Origin: Viscum album
Lineage: Eukaryota > Streptophyta > Magnoliopsida > Santalales > Viscaceae
Assembly: GCA_963277665.1 (NCBI GenBank)
Contig: OY728166.1
Span: forward strand, 547,457,219-547,521,218
Direction: 5' to 3'
Length of the DNA: 64,000 bases
Shown here: positions 1 through 11,949 of the stretch, one piece after another
Layout of the letters: each line of letters begins with the position of its first letter
How positions within the stretch are numbered: position 1 is the first letter of the stretch
Position numbers and translations under genes: made by a program
The notes under the pieces: model-generated
Databases searched by the model: none
Seen by the model: only the letters and a program-made list of their open reading frames with translations
What the model was told of the DNA's origin: nothing

Positions 1-1000
1 TCAGGATGATAGATGATGAATCAATTGATGAATAATTCACCAGATTTAAAGAAATTGTATGAAACATCAGAGTCTTCAGAGAAGACTTGGACGATTCTAC
101 AATTTTGAAGAAACTTATGAGAAACTTTCCAGATAGGTTTGTTTCTAAAATTTAAGCTTTAGAAGATAAGGATGACTTATTTCTTGATTAACTACATATC
201 ATTCTTGTTGCATATGAAATGAGGAAAGCACCAATATTTAAAAATAATATAAATGATGAACTAGCTTTTGAAACGATAAGAAAGATGAAAATCCAAGATG
301 ATGATGAAGCTGATCCTTGTGAGTTCGTTAATATGGAAGATGACGAGTTGAATGAAAAAATCATGTCTCTCATATCTATGAACTATAGATGAGGAAGAGT
401 AAAAAACTGGAGCTAAACATCCTCTCAAATGTATTGAGTGTGTTGGAATCAGAAACATTATTATGAATTTCCCTAAGAATAATGTTAGAGAATATCAAGA
501 TGTTTCTAATGAGAATCCTCGATGGAAAAAGTATAACAAGAATGAAAAAAAGAGATGACTTATAAGGAAATCAAGAGGACATTTTATGGAAAGAAAAGAA
601 GTAAGTTGACCAAGAAGTTTAATTCTGAATTCTCTGACAATGATTCCTCAGAAGATGAAAGTAATGAAAGATTCACAACATTCATTGAAAAAGTTTATAA
701 AACAAATGTTTCCTCATAGAGTGAAGAAGGTGGTGAATAATCTTACAGAGAATATCAACTAAGAACCCAACATTTGGCATGTCTTGAGAAAAAAAAATCT
801 CTCAAGAAATAAATTAGTTTGATGAAGAAAAATCATGAATATGTTGATGATTGATGTAAAGATGTCACCAAGAAGGAAGATGAATACATTCATGAAATTT
901 TATTTCACAATCATAAAATTGCATAATATGGAAAATGATTGAATATCATAGCAAGAAGCTAGAAAAAAAATAAGGATAGGTAAACAAGTTGCAATAAAAT
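1..1000 (+). pseudogene. gag: copia gag (UBN2-type) remnant with zinc knuckle
   Basis: Capsid/nucleocapsid precursor remnant. Around 35-225 the frames give FKEIVYG, LMRNFPDRF and a following LHIILVAYEM stretch, the conserved C-terminal half of UBN2-type copia gag. At about 415-465 a degraded CX2C zinc knuckle (KCIECVG) follows. From 600 to 720 comes an acidic serine-rich segment (SEFSDNDSSEDES), typical after the knuckle in Sirevirus-like gag. Stops interrupt every frame, so no protein can be made. The N terminus is outside the window. The stretch 1000-1600 has no recognisable domain. Confidence 0.75.
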
Positions 1001-1611
1001 TTTATTGAGTACTAAAATTCCCTAATGAAGTTGAATGAAATCTTCTTCAAAGCCACTAACGTAAAATCTGAGACATCCATGATTGCTGGAAAGGCTTACC
1101 ATGAGAATCAGATGAAATCTTCTCGTATAAAAATAATGTTTTATCTGATTCTTCTAGCATTTTAGGTTATGGAAAAAGTATTTGTAAAACATGAGTGGAG
1201 AAAGGATGTGAGTAACCTATCAATCCTACAAAAGTTGGAAACTCACTCAAAAGAATAGATGACATGCATCCTGAGTTTTCTAGAGCTGAAAGAACTTATC
1301 AACATTAACAGAATTTCTATAATGAAAGATCATTATATAATAGAAAATCAAGATTTTAGGGATATTTCAAGTGTTTTGGAATATATGGGAAGAGTTCTTA
1401 TATTTTTTGGCCCGATTTATCTCTACTTGGAGGAAGGTTTGAGCAATTTGGAGGAAATAGTGAATGAATAATGAGTAACATTCCATACTCACCAAAAGAT
1501 GAAAAGGTGATTTCTCAATATTTAAGAAACATTACAACAAATAATCAATTTTAATTTTTAGAAGATGTTTTAAGAATATGTGATCAGTCTTATCATCATG
1601 CTGATTGATTT

Positions 1612-1920
1612 ATGACACTCCATCCAGAACGAGTTTCTTATGATAATAACGAAATGAGAGTTGATAATAAGAAGGATGATGAAATATATTTTGTTGTTGT
1701 GATTTCATTAAAAGAAATTAATAGGAAAAAACCATGGATTCTTGATAGATGCTTTTCTACAGACATGACAGGTTATATAAAAATATTACAACATGTTGAA
1801 TGTCAAGATGGAGGAGCGGTTACTTTTTGCAATGATAGTTCTTTAAAAATTATGGGAATCATAACTGAAGATATTGAAGTAGAGAAACATAAATCTAATG
1901 ATGTTTTTCATGTTTATTGA
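1612..1920 (+). pseudogene. copia aspartic protease remnant
   Basis: Retroviral-type aspartic protease region of the copia polyprotein. The family motif WILDSGCS-xxMTG appears here as WILDRCFSTDMTG at about codons 42-54, followed by the conserved VTFCNDSSLKIMG block (family form VTFGDxSxGxIxG). The catalytic D-S-G triplet reads D-R-C, so the active site is lost even though a 102-codon frame is open. The open frame begins upstream of the domain and ends by a stop after it, so it is a fragment of the polyprotein, not a gene of its own. Confidence 0.85.
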
Positions 1921-2099
1921 CTAAAAAAAACATACTTTGTGTAAGTAAACTGTATGATTATAGAACAGAAGTTATCATCATAAATAATTCTTGTATCATC
2001 AAAAGTGTGAAAAAATGGAAAAGTGGTTACAAAAGGAGAAGGAACCAGTGTGAATCTCTTTGAAATTTCAGAATCAAATAACTCTTGTTATTTGAGTGA

Positions 2100-3132
2100 T
2101 GAATATGAAAACAACTTGTGGAACTGAAGACATGGCCACCTTGGGCAGAAGAACATGAGTATGCTTTCTAAAGTCGACATTGTTTCAAATTTTCCAAAAC
2201 TAAAAAGAAGAGATGACGATGTTTGTATTACTTTCTAGAAAAGAAAAATGACTAATAAAATTCTTAAATGAGTTCATATTCAATCTAACAAACAACTTGA
2301 GATTATTCATTCCGATCTATGTGGGATGATGAGACATCAGTCAACAAAAAGGGATTTATACATTATCACTTTTATTGATGAATTCACTCGGAAGACAAAA
2401 AAACATGTTCATGAAGCATAAGTTAGAGGCTATTGAAATGTTTAAATTCTTCAGAAGAGATTTTGAGATTGAATTGGGACCTACCATAAAGAATTTGAGA
2501 ACAAATAATTGTACCGAATTCACAAGAAATGCTTTTGAAATGTATCTATGGAAGTATGGTCTCAAACATCAGTATATTTATCCCTATACTCCAAAAAAAG
2601 GAGTAGAAAAAAGGAAAAATATAATCTTGGTAGAAATGGGATGATGTATTTTATCAAAATACGAACATTCAAAATTCTTTTGGAGATAAGATGTTAGCAC
2701 TGCTGTACATGTTAAAAATCGATGCTTGTTGAGACTAGAAACCAAAATGACTCTTTACGATATGTGGAATAACAATAAAACTTATTTTCATTACATCAAC
2801 GTTTTTGGATGTCCATGCTTTCTCAAAATAAAAAATAAAGACTTAGGAATGTTTGGAGATAAAGATGAAGAAGGAATATTTATGGGTTATTCACAAAATG
2901 TAAGATGTTACAAATTATATAACCAATGGTTACAGAAGATGGTGGACTCATATGATTTAATGGTAATTGAAAATCTATGTTCCTTCACAATATCTGTTAA
3001 AAATACCAAGGAAGATAAATCAGAGAATTCCCACAATAGTGAAAGTGACTCAGATGAGTCACATGAGGAAGAAAGTGATGCTGGGAAAGGAAATGTGAGT
3101 TTTCCTACATTACAAAAACATGTTGAATTTTA
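2100..3132 (+). pseudogene. copia GAG-pre-integrase and integrase remnant
   Basis: Inserts element cDNA into the host genome when intact. RHGHLGQKNM at about 2130 is the pre-integrase motif (family RxGHxxxxxL). IIHSDLCG at about 2300 holds the first catalytic Asp. In 2375-2644 the second catalytic block reads LRTNNCTEF where the family has RTDNGTEF, so that Asp is now Asn. The third block is YTPKKGVEKRKN (family YTPQQNGVAERKN), which keeps the Glu. The C-terminal part, 2726-3132, has FGCPCFLKI and DEEGIFMGYS (family FGCxC, EGIFLGYS). Stops and frameshifts separate the pieces. Confidence 0.9.
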
Positions 3133-3179
3133 AAATATTATTTGGGATCATAAGGCTCTAGTTCAGACAAGAAGGAAGT

Positions 3180-4010
3180 TAAAATTAGAAAATCAGACTT
3201 CCCTTATCTCAAAACATGATCCAAAATCAGTTTTAGAAGCTATTCAAAATAAAGAATGGGTGGATTCTATGAATGATGTATTGGATCAGATTGAGAAGAA
3301 TGAGACATGGGAACTTGTGTCATGGACAGAAAATAAGAATGTTATCAGAACCCAGTGGGTTTACAGAAATAAATTGAATGAGCATGGAAATGTTACAAGA
3401 AAAAAGAATGGATTGTGTTCAAAGGATATGCATAGGTGTAATGTTTGGATTTTTATGAAACCTTTTCCCCTATTGCATGATTGGGAACTATTCTAATGTT
3501 TCTTTCAGTAGATTCTCATCATAAATACAAGGTTTATCAGATGGATGTAATTTCATATTTCTTAAATGGTGAGATTGAGGAAGACGCTTACATTGAACAA
3601 CCATATGGGTTTTTAATTTTTGGGGATGAAAATAAAGCTTGAAAATTGAAATAATCCTTGTATGGTCTGAATCATGCTCCACGAGCATGGTATTCGAAGG
3701 TTGACAATTATTTGAGAAAAATTATCTTTTCTAAATGAAAAGTTGATAGAAACTTCAATGTTAAATATGTAAACTCTAAAACATTAATTGTAAACGTTTA
3801 TATGGATGATTTAATTATTGCTGGAGATGAAATAAATTTCTATTAAAAGTTTACTCAAGAGATGAAGAATAATTTTGAAATATCAATGTTGGGAGAATTA
3901 ACATTATTCTTTGGATTACAAGTTCAAACACAAGAAAACTCCATTTCTTATCCCCAGAAAAGTACTACAAGTAATTGTTAAAGAAGTTTGGGATGGAAGA
4001 ATCAAAAGAA
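3180..4010 (+). pseudogene. copia reverse transcriptase remnant
   Basis: RVT_2-type reverse transcriptase. Landmarks in order: NETWELV and VIRTQWVYRNKLNE (3300-3380), YQMDV followed by SYFLNGEIEEDAYIEQP (about 3535-3605, the palm region), SLYGL followed by APRAWYSK (3660-3700), and the catalytic YMDD box at 3799-3810 followed by LIIAG. The catalytic Asp pair is still encoded, but stops and frame changes occur between the blocks (for example after 3496), so the enzyme is not expressed. The order and spacing match plant copia elements. Confidence 0.9.
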
Positions 4011-4088
4011 GTTTCAACCCCAATCTCAGTGAGAACAATGTTGAGAAAAGATGATTCATGGAACAACGTGAATTAAAACGTATTTTGA

Positions 4089-4740
4089 ATGATAATAGGA
4101 AGTCTTCATTATCTTACAGCCTCAAGGGCTGCTATTTCTTATGCTGTGAAACTCTGTTTCGGATGTCAAAGTAATCCAAAAGAATCACATATAATGGAAG
4201 TTAAGAGGATTCTAAGATATGTTAAAGGAACAAATTCAGATGGGTTATCATATAAGAGCCACATTGAGATGGTGTTTCATGGTTATATTAATGATGATTG
4301 GGCTGGTGAATGTAATGATAGAAAATCCACATGATTAGGAACATTTTTCTTAGGGGAATTCTATGTGAGTAGGCACCACAAGAAACAAATTTCAGTAACT
4401 TTAATTTTAGATGAATCAAGATATGTTGCAGCTACTCAGGCATGGACTCAAATGATGTGATTGAATGTTCATCTAGAATATTTGAAATTGAATGTTTATA
4501 AACCTATGAAAATACTATGTGATAATCAATGTGTCATTGATCGTTCCAAGAATCATGTTCAACAATCTAGATCAATGCATATTGATAGAAAGTATCAATT
4601 TTTAAAAGATAAAGTTGATTCTGGATAAGTCTTGATAGAATATATTTCAAGAAAGTATCAGATTGCTGATATTTTCACAAAAGAAATGTAAAAGGAAAGG
4701 TTCATTGAACTAAGGCTACAACTAAATGTTTATCCTCCTC
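4089..4740 (+). pseudogene. copia RNase H remnant
   Basis: RNase H domain after the RT. GSLHYLTASRAAISYAV begins the connecting region, then ILRYVKGT, DWAGECNDRKST (family DWAGxxDDRKSTSG), ESRYVAA (family EAEYxAA) and ILCDNQCVI (family CDNxSAI). The C-terminal IEYISRKYQIADIFTK block (family VxTxxQxADIxTK) lies at 4640-4690. Stops at about 4333, 4458 and 4627 break it. The acidic residues of DWAG and CDN are still present. Polyprotein similarity ends near 4740. Confidence 0.9.
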
Positions 4741-5142
4741 CCAAGACATCCTAAAACTCATAAGGAAGTCACCCCCACCATGCATTGGATTTTGTTGAAA
4801 AAGGGGGAGAGTAATCTTTTTTTTGGAATTTAAATTTGTGGTTATCCTATAATTGGGGAGAGAGAAAAAAAATGAGAGAGGAAAAGAAAAGTGAGATAGA
4901 TAACGATAAAAGTTGAGGCGGAGTTTTAGTAAGGTGAAGATTTTCTTTACATGGCTACAAAATGTTCTTGTCATTGAGGGATGGAAATCCATAAAAAACC
5001 TTAACTTATCCAGTATTGGGGTGTTATGACAATCTTTTTTAGAAAGGCTATGTTTTGTTAAAATTCCAGAACATTAGATGTAAATTTTCTTAGAGGAGAA
5101 AACATGTAAACAAGGGTTTCCAACAAATCCAAAGGGGGAGAT
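4740..5142 (+). other. copia 3' noncoding region with polypurine tracts
   Basis: No coding signal. Two GGGGGAGA purine runs occur, at about 4797-4808 and 5131-5142. The second abuts the LTR start TGAAGAACC and is the better candidate for priming plus-strand DNA synthesis. Confidence 0.7.
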
Positions 5143-5462
5143 TGAAGAACCTTTGTGGTGTTTTGTTTAACAATGTTTTATATTTATTGACAACTAATCT
5201 TTTTTTGAATAAGTTTTTTGAGTTACAGAATCTTGAAGTTGTTAGTTTCTGGTGATTTCCATAAAGAAGATTATGTTGAAGAATAAGAAGTCAGAAGTTA
5301 AGAAAGTGTCTCAATCTTTATAAACATAATCGGACTATTCTTTTCTAAACATAATTTTCTCACAAATCATGAAAAGATTCATGATAAAATATGTTGATTA
5401 AATGGTGAAGAGGATTGCTGTTTTTCACTAAGCAAAACTCTGATAAATTCTGGAACCAGTTT
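5143..5462 (+). mobile_element. copia 3' LTR, first part (split by nested insertion)
   Basis: Begins TGAAGAACC right after the polypurine tract, as expected for a plant copia LTR. It runs to 5462, where the Tekay element starts. The last 5 bases, AGTTT (5458-5462), are repeated at 16902-16906, and the sequence resumes there in the same repeat style (GGAACCAGTTT | TGTCAAACCTG), so the two halves were once contiguous. Confidence 0.75.
5458..5462. repeat. Target site duplication AGTTT, left copy
   Basis: AGTTT directly precedes the left LTR end (TATAAGG). The identical 5-mer follows the right LTR end (TGTTACA) at 16902. Five bases is the usual duplication size for Ty3/gypsy elements. Confidence 0.85.
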
Positions 5463-6436
5463 TATAAGGACTCGTCCTTAAACATTACTTTATATTGAAT
5501 TAAATGAATAATTCACATTGGGGATCTTTTCGGGTTTAGAGTTTTAGGTAATTGAGACATAACTTTTACATCTCAAAATATTAAAAAGTAGACACTTCTA
5601 CCTAGAATCCACTGTTTTTTCATAAAATAAAAACTCTTGAAAAAAAATTCATGTCTAATTCCATGTTAATGATAGCATGGCTTTTCCTTGATCCCATCCT
5701 TGACCCTATTCATCTTTAAGTCATGTCAAAAACATTTCAAAACATGGGATGAGCCTAAAAGGCTCAGTAAGGGTTATAAAACAGTGAATGAAAACATTTG
5801 TTCATAAATACATACAAATCATGAACTCTTTTATTTATCTCATGAAATCATATGATTTATGAAAAACACATATAAATCATAAATTATAAAGGTAACATGC
5901 GGCATCTATACCATACTTACATTGTAGCTATCACAACTATATAGGGAGTTACCTTGGAATACCCATAACAGTATATTCCCTAAATCTCATAGGAGAAACA
6001 TTCACGTTTACCTCCATCACGTGACCCAATGCATTGGAGAGCAATCTCTGGCTCACCCGCCATAGGTTTATCACGGAACCACCCATATATGTAACAATTC
6101 CCAAAAAACATAACATATATGTAACACATATAAAAAACATAAAGGAAAGATAACATTTCAAGATTTCAATCACAATATATCATTTCAATATTTTGAATTA
6201 ATAAATCCCTTATCAAAACCATTTTCAATACCAAAACACGTAAAAAGAGTGTATGGTATTTTTTTTCCTTTTAAAAACATTCTGACTTGTTATGGATGGA
6301 AAAGATCAAATAATACTCGTGGCGGCAGAAAGGTCATTGTTACCACTTATGTTAAAGAAACATTCCTTTTTGTCGTTTAGTAAAATGCTTCGTAGAGAAA
6401 AGATTCCTTTTGAATAGAAGTAAAAGTCAAAAGGGG

Positions 6437-6453
6437 TTTATACATTGTATAAA
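6437..6453. promoter_or_regulatory. Perfect palindrome TTTATAC-N3-GTATAAA
   Basis: Seven-base perfect inverted arms with a 3-base spacer (ATT). The arms are unchanged at 14559-14575, 53148-53164 and 60446-60462, while the spacer varies. It may be a protein-binding site or an RNA hairpin of the LTR leader. Function unknown. Confidence 0.55.
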
Positions 6454-6860
6454 AGAAAGTCATGTACAAAACTAAAAATTCTTCAATGAAAGGAGATTGA
6501 GACGAAGTCCCATACCTCGTGTCCAACTTGACTCGTTCATTCTTTAATCTCCTGAATAATAAACTAAAGTTAATTTCTACTTGATTAATAACCTTTATCA
6601 AGTTTATTATTCCTTTTATAACACTTATTACGATGTTAGAATCATTATGTAATCATTTAAGTTAATAACGTTCATTTTGTCGATATTTGGTACTTGAGTC
6701 AAAAATGGACTTCTTATAATTACATGTGGTTCACGTGGTAAAAGTTTCATTATATCCAGAATTATATTCATGATTTTGGTATCATATATATCATATATAT
6801 ACATCATGTACATGTATTTATAATAGTACATAACATTTGGAGGTACGAAATGAAATGCAC

Positions 6861-6899
6861 CGTTCATGGAGACGGTAAGTCGTACGTACGGATGAATGC
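6861..6899 (-). promoter_or_regulatory. LTR leader stem-loop with CGTACGTACG palindrome
   Basis: GTTCATG and CATGAAC-like arms enclose a segment containing self-complementary CGTACGTACG and an inner ACGG/CCGT pair. It lies downstream of the TATA box on the transcribed strand, so it would be in the RNA leader. The same element occurs in every LTR of this family in the window. Confidence 0.5.
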
Positions 6900-7611
6900 T
6901 ACATTCATTTATATTTATTATTTTAATGGAACTAAAACATAATTAAACATAGGTATAATATAATTCTATTATAATATCATATATAATGTCATTAACTCTA
7001 TCCTTTACACATCCCACATAGGGGATTAACGAGTCACATCACTTTGAGGGGGCGGTAGTCTGCACTTCATCAAATGAGATTATCGTATTTACCCACCATT
7101 GAAACCATAAAGGTTTGATATAATTGTCAATTAAAAAAGCATAAAGAAAACATAAACTTAATATATATCATATATAAATACAATTCCATCATAATGGCCA
7201 CCATGAGAGGCGGTAAGATGTAATTGAACAATCATCGTTTCGTGAGGCGTTTGTTTGCCATCCACAGAAACATTATGTTCTTCGTCTATTAAATGGATGT
7301 GTGTGTATGTGTAGTTCTAATATATTTCACAACAACATCCTAGTATATTTAGGATACTTATTTTGTTACAAAATAAATAAAATAAAAAGAGTTTAGGGGT
7401 TGGAGAAGCAAAATAAAAGAAAACAATTTAAGAGAAACAGTTACCTTTAATTTGGGTAACTCACATTGGGTTGAACCAAAGGACTTCTTGAAGTGCCTTA
7501 TTTTTAAGTTATGTCTTATTAGAGGAGTGGAGGTATGTATGGAGCTTAATTAGAGTGTGTTTGGATGAGCCAAATGGCTTGAGAGGTGTGAGAAATTGCA
7601 TAGAAGTGGTC

Positions 7612-7624
7612 TCTTTTTAATAGG
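7612..7624 (-). promoter_or_regulatory. Probable TATA region of the 3' LTR (decayed)
   Basis: On the - strand the pyrimidine-rich CCCCTCCTCTCCC is followed by TATTAAAAAGAG. Related LTRs read CTTATAAAAGG or TTATAAAAC at this place, so this is the decayed core promoter. Confidence 0.5.
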
Positions 7625-9054
7625 GAGAGGAGGGGATCTTTAGGAAAGAGTGCAAATATTATTTTATAATATAATGATATTCGGTTTATAATAGTCCAAA
7701 AATAATTATGGTCAAATATTAGATTTCTAATAATCAATTAAAATCATCCAATCAGAATTGGACATGTTTTGGATAATATTTTAATCATTATAATCTTATT
7801 TAATAAAATCATTTATTAATGAGGTATATACTTTATCATGATTGTGTCATAAATAATTTAATTTATTTGTTGTATAAAAATTATAAAACAAATACCATGA
7901 TTTAATAAATTTTCTTACCTTTCCAATGAATATTTATAGTCGAAAATATAACTTGTAGAACCCCATGTAAAAATTAATTTACTAAAAGATATTTGTTTAT
8001 TTCATTTTGTCCTTTACATTAAGTTAATTAAAATAAAGTGTCATAATCACTTTTAAGTGGCTCCATGGGGTCCCCAAATCGACCCAAGGATTCCCATGGT
8101 CGGATATGACTCAACCTATCGGATTAGGACACCTGTTAGGGTAAATAAATGTAATTTTTTTACCCTTATTAACCTGATTTACCCTTTAAGCATGGTAAAT
8201 AAAATATTTACTGAGGTAAATATTTAAAATGCCTAAAAATAAAATTTGCCTATTTACACAATTTGAAAATCCTGATTCCAAATATTTAATCCATTTCTCC
8301 AAATTCAAAACATAGAAGTGTCAGAAATTAATTTAAAATTAATTCCAGCTGTCAAAACAAAAGGCGTGTTTTTAAGAAATATTAACTATCAAAAGATTGA
8401 CAGTTGATTATATACAATTTAAATGTGAAATTGCTTCTAATGACCAAAAATAGAATAAATGGTAAACATATAATCTATTTACACTTTAAAACTAATTAAT
8501 ATGATAATCTAACCATATAAATAAATTATATTAAAACATAGTTTTGAATTAAAATACAATATTTCCACTATTCCTTAAAAAATGAATTTTATCAGAAAAA
8601 TACCAAAAAATTGCCCAAATTAAATTATGATGTCCTCATTCTAAAAAAGTTTTTTATTTGGTCATATAGAAAGAATTAATGTGACCAAAACTAGATTTAA
8701 AAATGGTTCTCCATTAAAAGGCGGTAAATCGGCCTTTTAATGTAAATTATGCTTAAAATTAGATTCATTAAGATATTAAGCCTCTAACTTTGATTGGATA
8801 AATATAAATACATGTATATTTATATTATAGTTATTTTTGTTCATTCCCTCCAATACAACAGCTAAGAGTTAACTAACATTTAAAATAATCATATTATATT
8901 ATTAGTGTGCAACATAAGATTCTAAAGAAACCAGTTGTTGCGTATTGGGTACAATATCAAACATATGAACCCCTTGAAGCTAAAATTAATATTTAATTCA
9001 AAAATATTAATAAATATGAAAATATATTATTCTTCATTTACTTGGTATGTTACA

Positions 9055-9072
9055 TCCCTCCCACCTTTTGGA
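9055..9072 (-). promoter_or_regulatory. Polypurine tract of the Tekay-type element
   Basis: On the - strand, CCAAAAGGTGGGAGGGA immediately precedes the 3' LTR start TGTAAC. It corresponds to the tract CCCAAAAGGGGGGAAG in the gag-only derivatives further right. Confidence 0.85.
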
Positions 9073-9091
9073 AATTACTTCCTCACAATTT

Positions 9092-10340
9092 TTATCCACT
9101 TATAAAAAATAAGTGGGGGTATTTATCTCTCAAAACATTTTCAGATTCCCACATTTCCTCTTCAGCCATTTGATTTTTCCACAAAACCTTTACCTGGTGA
9201 ATTACCTTATTCCGCAACACCTGCTCTCTACGTTCTAGAATCAGGACTAGTTGTTCTTCATAAGAGAGATTCTATTCCAACTGAACTACCTCTGGGCTCA
9301 AAACATGAGATTGATCTGGAATATACATTCTCAACATCTAAACATGAAAAACATTGTGTACTTGGGATAAAATTGGAGGTAAAGCTACTTTGTATGGAAC
9401 TGATCCAACTTTTTTCTAGAATTTCTTAAGGTCCAATGAACCTCGGACTCAACATTCCCTTCCTAACAAAACGCATCTCACTTTTCAAAGGAGAAACTTT
9501 GAGAAAGACATGATCACCTACCTAAAAAGAAAGATCCTTCCTATGGTTTTCCGCATAACTTTTCGGTCTACTCTGAGTTGTTCTCATGTGCTTCAAAATC
9601 AATTGAACTTTCTCTGCCATCTATTCTACCAATTCTGGTCCTATCATATTTCATTCACCTACTTCATCACAAAAAGATGAAGTTCAACAACATTTTCCAT
9701 ACAATTCCTCAAATAGAGCCATCTATATACTGGAATGAAAACTGTTATTATAAGAAAATTCAACTAAAGAAAGATGTTGGTCCCAAATTACCTGGTAGTC
9801 CATCGAGAAATCACGTAACATATCCTCCAAAGTCTGAATTGTTTGTTTTGACTACCCATCTGATTGCGGATGAAAAGTTGTACTAAAGTTTAATTCAGTA
9901 CCTAATGACTTCTGAAGGCCTTTCAAAAAGATAGAAGTGAACCTGGGATCACGATCAGATACAATGTATAGGGGAACTCCATGCAACCTAAATATCTCTT
10001 TAACATACAATCTAGAAAGTTGATCTAGAGACAAAGTATCTCTAATAGGAAGTAAATAATCCGATTTAGTCAATCGGTCAACTATAACCCATATTTGATT
10101 ATTACCTTGAGATTTCTTTGGTAATACCACAATGAAGTCCATGGATATATTTTCCCATTTTCACTCTAGCACCGATAGAGGATGAAGCATTTTTTTTTGA
10201 ATATGTCTATCTTCTTTAACTTACTGACAAGTCAAACACTTCAAAGTAAAATCAGTAGTATCTATTTTCATTCCACCCTACAAGTAATACTCCCGAAGAT
10301 CTCTGTAAATATTAGTACTGACAGGATGAACCTTCTGAAC
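9092..10340 (-). pseudogene. gypsy integrase with chromodomain-like C terminus (pol remnant)
   Basis: Integrase of the Tekay-type element. On the - strand, a zinc-binding remnant (CLTCQ near 10235) leads into the catalytic core, open at 9852-10142: MDFIVVLPKK carries the first Asp, SDRDPRFTS (about 9955-9930) the second, and FHPQSDG precedes the Glu block. Beyond a break the chain continues with EFSYNNSFHSSI, the GPLEILEKVGSVPYKV SH3-like fold and VHNVFHVQMLR. A final segment has VKVLW and WESE before KYPHLF, the shortened chromodomain seen in Del/Tekay elements, with a stop at 9092. Several stops interrupt the frame. Confidence 0.92.
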
Positions 10341-10793
10341 CAACTCTACCTTTTTCTGTAACTCACTGTCTTCCTTCTGTGATTTCATTATTCTATCTGA
10401 TGGAGATGATCTCACTGACACCTGAAACAAAACAGAAGAATTTCCGGCACCAACAACTTCTATGACAAATTTCATAAAATCAAAAACTAAAGGATCTTGT
10501 TCCAAATGTTGCATGGATAAAGAGACATTACTTTTCCGACTCAAAGCATTGGCCACATTATTTGATTTCCCCGGATGGTAATGGATTGTGAAATCATAAT
10601 CCTTGATTAATTCTAACCATATCCTCTGTCTCATGTTCAATTCTTTCTGTGTGAATATATATTTCAAACTTTTGTGACCAATATATATTTCAAAATTTAC
10701 TCCATACAAATGATGTCTCAATATTTTTAAAGAAAAAACAACAGCAGCTAATTCCAAATCATGTGTAGGGTAATTTAACTCATGTGGTTTCAA
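10278..10793 (-). pseudogene. gypsy RNase H region of pol
   Basis: RNase H domain of the Tekay-type element, still open for 171 codons. It has [13 protein letters not shown] (family [12 protein letters not shown]), [24 protein letters not shown] (family DHKSLKYxFxQKELNxRQ), [29 protein letters not shown] and the following linker. The Asp normally before HKSL is replaced by Gly (IGHKSL), which would damage the active site. Open downstream to the H2C2 part of the integrase. Confidence 0.92.
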
Positions 10794-11660
10794 CTAACGT
10801 GAAGCATTAGCAATTACATAATCATTTTTCATTAGGAAGCAACCCAGTCCTTTCAGCGAAGCATCACTATAGATAAAAAACTCACCATTTCTGGAAGGCA
10901 GTTCCAAAACTGGGGCATTCAACAATATGCTTTTCAATTCATGAAAATAATCATCACATTCTTTTGTCCAGATTAACTTACCAACTTTTCAAGTTAACTT
11001 AGTCATTAGACTAGATAACCGTGCAAAATTGTCAACAAAACTCTGGTAATAACCTGCCAAACCATGAAAACTATGAATCTCGGTTATATTTGTGTGTCTT
11101 GAACATTCTTCAACAACTATTGTTTTTGCAGGATCAACAATTATGCCATTTTTTGAAACAATGTGACCAAGGAAAGAAATTTGTTGTAACCAAAACTCAC
11201 ACTGTGAATTTTCCATAAAGTATATTTTCTTTTAATGTATTCAAGAAAACCATTAAATGACTTTTATGTTCCTCTTTACATTTAGAATAAACCAAAATAT
11301 CATCAATGAACACAACCACATACTTTTCCAAGAACTAATAGAAATTTATATTCATAAGATCCATGAATACAACAGGTGTATTAGTTAAAAAAAAGGAATA
11401 ACTACAAATTCATAATAGCCATATCTAGTACGAAAGCAGTCTTCGAAACGTCGGCTTATAATACTTTCAACTGATGGTACCCCAACCTCAAGTCAATCTT
11501 TGAAAAGTACTGAGCTCCCTGGAGCTGATCAAACAAATCATCGATAAGAGGAAAATGATAATTATTCTTAACAATGATGTTATTCAATTCTCTATAATCA
11601 ATGCAAAGTCTCATTGAACCATCTTTCTTTTTAACAAACAAGAGAGGAGCACCCCAGGGT
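10794..11660 (-). pseudogene. gypsy reverse transcriptase (pol remnant)
   Basis: On the - strand, [19 protein letters not shown] opens the RT (11641-11585). Then come [21 protein letters not shown] (last residues about 11460), a break, and the catalytic VFIDDILVYS box with FIDD at 11299-11310. ISFLGHIVSKNGI, then HSFHGLAGYYQSFVDNFA, form the thumb (10989-11216). The palm Asp in KIDL and the FIDD pair are intact. Stops and frame changes between 11456 and 11217, and again near 10985, disrupt the gene. Confidence 0.92.
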
Positions 11661-11949
11661 GATGTGCTAGGTTAAATGAAACCTTTATCTAAAAACTCCT
11701 GCAATTGCTTCTTTAACTCTAAAAGTTCAATTTTAGCCATTCGATAAGGGGGTTTTGAAATTGGCTTAGCATCAGGAACTAAGTAAACAGAACATTCAAC
11801 TTATCAATCAGGTATAATACAAGGAAACTCATCAGGAAAAACACCAAGATGCTCATTTACCACTAGAACATCATTAATCTGAATGGTTCCTTTGTTTTCA
11901 ACTATATTTTCAAGGTGACAATTATTTCCATCTTTTACAAGTTTTTTGA

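Larger units (their letters stand above)
1..5142 (+). mobile_element. Ty1/copia (Sirevirus-like) retrotransposon, decayed internal region
   Basis: The + strand reads as a gag-pol copia polyprotein in the canonical order gag, protease, GAG-pre-integrase, integrase, RT, RNase H, broken by many stops and frameshifts. The window starts inside gag, so the 5' LTR and primer binding site lie outside. After RNase H a noncoding stretch of about 400 bases contains a GGGGGAGA polypurine run near 4799 and a second one at 5131-5142 directly before the 3' LTR. The spacer after gag is acidic and serine-rich, and the protein order suits the Sirevirus lineage. It is an old, immobile copy. Confidence 0.9.
5463..9054 (-). 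mobile_element. 3' LTR of the Tekay-type element
   Basis: 3,592-base LTR. On the - strand it starts TGTAACATACC after the polypurine tract and ends CCTTATA. It aligns throughout with 13588-16901, with many substitutions. It retains about 272 bases (near 7195-7467) that are missing from the other LTR. It contains the CGTACGTACG stem-loop (6861-6899), the TTTATAC-N3-GTATAAA palindrome (6437-6453) and one copy of the GGTATGGGA unit that is present six times in the related + strand LTRs. Confidence 0.93.

Noticed and set aside
9578..9886. 102-codon + strand frame
   Set aside because: It is the antisense shadow of the integrase C-terminal region on the - strand.
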